This document shows positions 29,252 to 31,079 of a stretch of 31,079 bases of DNA, in pieces. The stretch's first letter is position 1; every line of letters starts with the position of its first letter. The notes beneath the pieces were generated by a model. The model ran no database searches. It had not been told where the DNA came from and saw only the letters and a list, made by a program, of their open reading frames with translations. The stretch is from Clostridia bacterium (GTDB lineage Bacteria; Bacillota_A; Clostridia; Christensenellales; Borkfalkiaceae), in NCBI GenBank assembly GCA_017462505.1, contig JAFTQY010000012.1:1-31079 (forward strand), in the 5' to 3' direction. The position numbers and the translations under genes are program-made.

Positions 29252-29478
29252 AAAAGGTCATTACCGTAGACGATTTGTGTTGCGAGGCGTGCGCCAAGCA
29301 AATGGCGGTGCGGCTTGCGCTGATCGACGGCGTTCTGCACGCGAAAGCGAATTATAAAAAACAAAAGATTTTTATCGAAGTACTATCCACCGTGACGGAC
29401 GAGAGTCTTAAAAGCGTGTTTGAGGGAACGGACATGACGGTACTTTCGATCGAGCCGCGAAAGGGGATATTTTGTTGA
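29248..29478 (+). CDS. Small HMA-domain metal-binding protein (CopZ-like)
   Basis: A 76-aa protein that is one heavy-metal-associated domain. The metal loop is DLCCEAC with Cys11, Cys12 and Cys15, placed after the first strand (KKVITVDD) as in CopZ and the HMA domains of P-type ATPases. An alpha helix (AKQMAVRLALIDGV), the strand HAKANYKKQKIFIEV and a last strand then follow. The usual Gly-Met before the first Cys is replaced by Asp-Leu, and an additional Cys ends the protein. It probably binds a soft metal ion such as Cu(I) or Zn. It overlaps the deacetylase gene by 4 nt (ATGA), although no metal transporter is next to it; the P1B ATPase is 19 kb away. Confidence 0.8.
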   Translation: MKKVITVDDLCCEACAKQMAVRLALIDGVLHAKANYKKQKIFIEVLSTVTDESLKSVFEGTDMTVLSIEPRKGIFC

Positions 29479-29495
29479 AAACCCGCCCAAATCGC

Positions 29496-29524
29496 TTTAC
29501 AAACACAAAAAAATAGATTATAAT
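29496..29524 (+). promoter_or_regulatory. Sigma-A promoter of the ileS T-box leader
   Basis: TTTACA (29496-29501), 17-bp spacer, TATAAT (29519-29524). Predicted start about 29531. Confidence 0.88.
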
Positions 29525-29530
29525 AATAAA

Positions 29531-29783
29531 CAAGTGAATAGGAAAAAGCGTTTGAAAAAGGACAACGCTTTTACGGCGGCTACCGCACAGAGAAATCCCG
29601 TTTTGGTGAAAGGGAGAAGGGGCGCGTAAAAGATATCACCTTATTAGCTGATCCGACGAACCGCCACGCGCGAAGTAATCGGGTACGGGCTCGCACCCCG
29701 TTATCCCCTGCGGCAAATGATAGTTTGTTTTGGTGGTTAAAAAAGCCGTAGTGTTTTTCCAAGACGCTACGCTTTATTTTTTT
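29531..29783 (+). promoter_or_regulatory. T-box leader (Ile specifier) of ileS
   Basis: A leader of about 285 nt that senses uncharged tRNA-Ile. Stem I is closed by GGCGG (29575-29579) and CCGCC (29661-29665). It contains the AGAGA motif (29589-29593), a GGUGAAAGG segment, and a specifier loop with the Ile codon AUC at 29635-29637 followed by AC. A stem III hairpin (ACGGG 29685-29689 with CCCGT 29697-29701) comes next. The antiterminator can form from TTGG (29730-29733) with CCAA (29759-29762) plus an A/T helix. This leaves the bulge UGGU (29734-29737), which is complementary to the ACCA end of tRNA-Ile. The consensus ACCGCG after the bulge is absent. An early 9-bp hairpin (29544-29572) precedes stem I. 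No long gene-like ORF lies in this interval. Confidence 0.85.
29741..29783 (+). terminator. T-box terminator
   Basis: CGTAGTG (29747-29753) pairs with CGCTACG (29765-29771), extended by AAAG/CTTT, followed by T runs. It shares bases with the antiterminator, so the two structures exclude each other. Confidence 0.85.
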
Positions 29784-29814
29784 ATAAAAAACCTTGTAAA
29801 AAGGAGTAAATACT

Positions 29815-31079
29815 ATGTCTATGTACAAGAAAGTGGACACGTCTTTGAATTTCGTGGAACGCGAAAAAGAGATCGTGGAATACTGGAACGAAAAGAAAGT
29901 CTTTGAAAAGAGCATGAAAGCGACGGAGGGGAACGCAGAGTTTTCTTTCTATGACGGTCCGCCCACGGCAAACGGCAAGCCGCATATCGGGCACATTTTA
30001 ACGCGTGTAATGAAGGACATCGTGCCCCGTTATAAGACCATGAAAGGTAACCACGTCCTGCGTAAAGCGGGCTGGGATACTCACGGTTTGCCCGTCGAAC
30101 TCGAAGTGGAAAAGAAACTTGGGTTGGAGAGCAAAACGGGGATTGAAAGCTATGGTATCTAACCGTTTATCATGCAATGTAAGCAGTCCGTTTGGCAGTA
30201 TTCCAACGAGTGGAAAAAGATGTCCGACCGCGTGGGGTACTGGTGCGACATGGACAACCCGTACGTCACCTATCACGACGATTATATCGAATCGGAATGG
30301 TGGGCGCTGAAAGAGATCCACAAAAAGGGGCTGCTGTATAAAGGGCACAAAATCGTGCCGTACTGCCCCCGTTGCGGAACGGCGCTCTCTTCCCACGAAG
30401 TGGCGCAAGGTTATAAGGACGTAAAACAGCTGACGGCGTTTGTAAAATTCCGCGTTAAAAAAGCGGAAAGCACTTATATTTTGGCTTGGACGACGACCCC
30501 TTGGACGTTGCCCTCCAACGTCGCGCTCTGTATGAACCCCGAATTCGACTACGTCAAGGTCGAAATGGAAGAAAGCGGCGAAAAATATATCTTGGCAGAG
30601 GGCTTGCTGAAATCGGTGCTCGGCGAAGAGGGTTACACCGTGCTTTCGACGAAAAAGGGTATCGACTACGAATACACCGAATACGAGCCGCTGTATCCGT
30701 TCGGCAATGAAAAATTCAATTATCGCGAAAAAGCGCATTACGTTACGTGCGATAACTACGTTACGCTTTCGGACGGTACGGGCGTCGTGCATATCGCGCC
30801 GGCGTTCGGTGAGGACGACTATAAGGTCGGCAAGCGTTACGATTTGCCCGTCGTGCAGCTCATCACGGAAGAGGGGAAATTCCCCGCGGGCTGCGGCGAG
30901 TTTACGGGCGTCGGCGCGCAAGCGGCTGACCCTGCTATCGTAAAAGAGCTCAAATCCCGCGGATTGCTCTTAAAGACGATGGAATTTATGCACAACTATC
31001 CGTTCTGTTGGCGTTGCGATACGCCGCTCATCTACTATGCAAGATCGAGCTGGTTTATCAAGGTAACGGCGATCAAGGA
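29815..31079 (+). pseudogene. ileS: Isoleucyl-tRNA synthetase, interrupted by an in-frame TAA and cut by the window edge
   Basis: The first 115 codons encode a typical IleRS start: [18 protein letters not shown] with the class I HIGH-type signature, then [20 protein letters not shown]. Codon 116 (30160-30162) is TAA. The same frame then stays open without any further stop to the end of the window. It encodes unmistakable IleRS sequence: PFIMQCKQSVW, RVGYWCDMDNPYVTYHDDYI, KIVPYCPRCGTALSSHE, the editing-domain AWTTTPWTLPSN, GTGVVHIAPAFGEDD and NYPFCWRCDTPL. Homologues usually have Glu or a similar residue at the stop position (YGIEPFI-like), and GAA to TAA is one base change. AAGGAG lies eight bases before the ATG at 29815. 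Either this is a sequencing or consensus error, a recent nonsense mutation with another ileS elsewhere, or recoding; the first two are more likely. Confidence 0.85.

Noticed and set aside
30160..30162. Genome-wide reassignment of TAA as a sense codon
   Set aside because: Many genes here end properly at TAA with the expected family length (for example prs, tadA, pth, spoIIAA), so a global change of the code is not supported.
30172..31079. Split ileS with the second part starting at the ATG at 30172
   Set aside because: There is no ribosome binding site before this ATG, and a break so close after the HIGH-type motif would separate the two halves of the active site. A single nonsense change or error is simpler.
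1..31079. Insertion sequences, integrases, toxin-antitoxin pairs or phage defence genes
   Set aside because: I looked for transposase, recombinase, restriction or antitoxin-like proteins among the supported genes and found none.

Overview
The window reads as a chromosomal segment of a spore-forming, low-to-mid GC Bacillota, most likely class Clostridia. The support is: a complete spoIIAA-spoIIAB-sigF operon, a T-box leader in front of ileS, the syntenic prs-pth-mfd-foldase block known from Bacilli and Clostridia, an archaeal-type AspRS, lipoprotein signal peptides, and near-consensus sigma-A promoters almost all with 17-bp spacers. A more exact placement (for example a gut Christensenellales-like lineage) would be a guess. 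Most of the window is ordinary housekeeping DNA. The one clearly accessory stretch is about 6.5-10.4 kb.

Layout. 1-130: 5' end of purC on the minus strand, divergent from a lipoprotein gene of unknown function (375-1175). 1345-2917: an RlmI-like methyltransferase overlapping an RluA-type pseudouridine synthase. 3055-5595: an 846-aa secreted, membrane-anchored surface protein behind a promoter framed by inverted repeats. 5702-7165: a second RluA-type synthase with an S4-like N terminus, followed by a DUF998-like membrane protein. 7166-7892: an AT-rich, gene-poor stretch with a decayed small gene, a dispersed-repeat-like element, 43-44-bp promoter-bearing repeats and a 38-bp perfect palindrome. 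These lead into an ArsR-family metal sensor and a P1B-type Zn/Cd/Pb-exporting ATPase (7893-10367). 10451-11544: rdgB and a YfcE-like phosphoesterase, convergent with an aldose-1-epimerase-like gene (11594-12475, minus). 12634-12804: tRNA-Asp(GTC) and a CAT-anticodon tRNA, both minus.

12998-14573: the spoIIA sporulation operon. 14672-17479: CPBP protease, rlmH, M14 peptidase and tadA. Two of these start codons sit only 5-6 bp after a TATAAT box, suggesting leaderless mRNAs. 17726-25052: prs (with a structured leader of about 170 nt), pth, mfd and a parvulin-like lipoprotein foldase. 25144-25968: a DUF4097-like lipoprotein. 25971-26196 (minus): a free-standing structured RNA with its own consensus promoter and terminator, best interpreted as 6S RNA. 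Then pdxK-type pyridoxamine kinase (minus), back-to-back with archaeal-type aspS, a NodB-type deacetylase and a small HMA metal-binding protein. The window ends in ileS behind an Ile T-box.

The most striking observation is an in-frame TAA at codon 116 of ileS, with the reading frame otherwise intact to the window edge. Other points worth checking are the architecture of the ArsR operator and leader, the leaderless candidates, and the -35 elements placed inside dyad loops. I see no CRISPR array, transposase, prophage or clear defence system.
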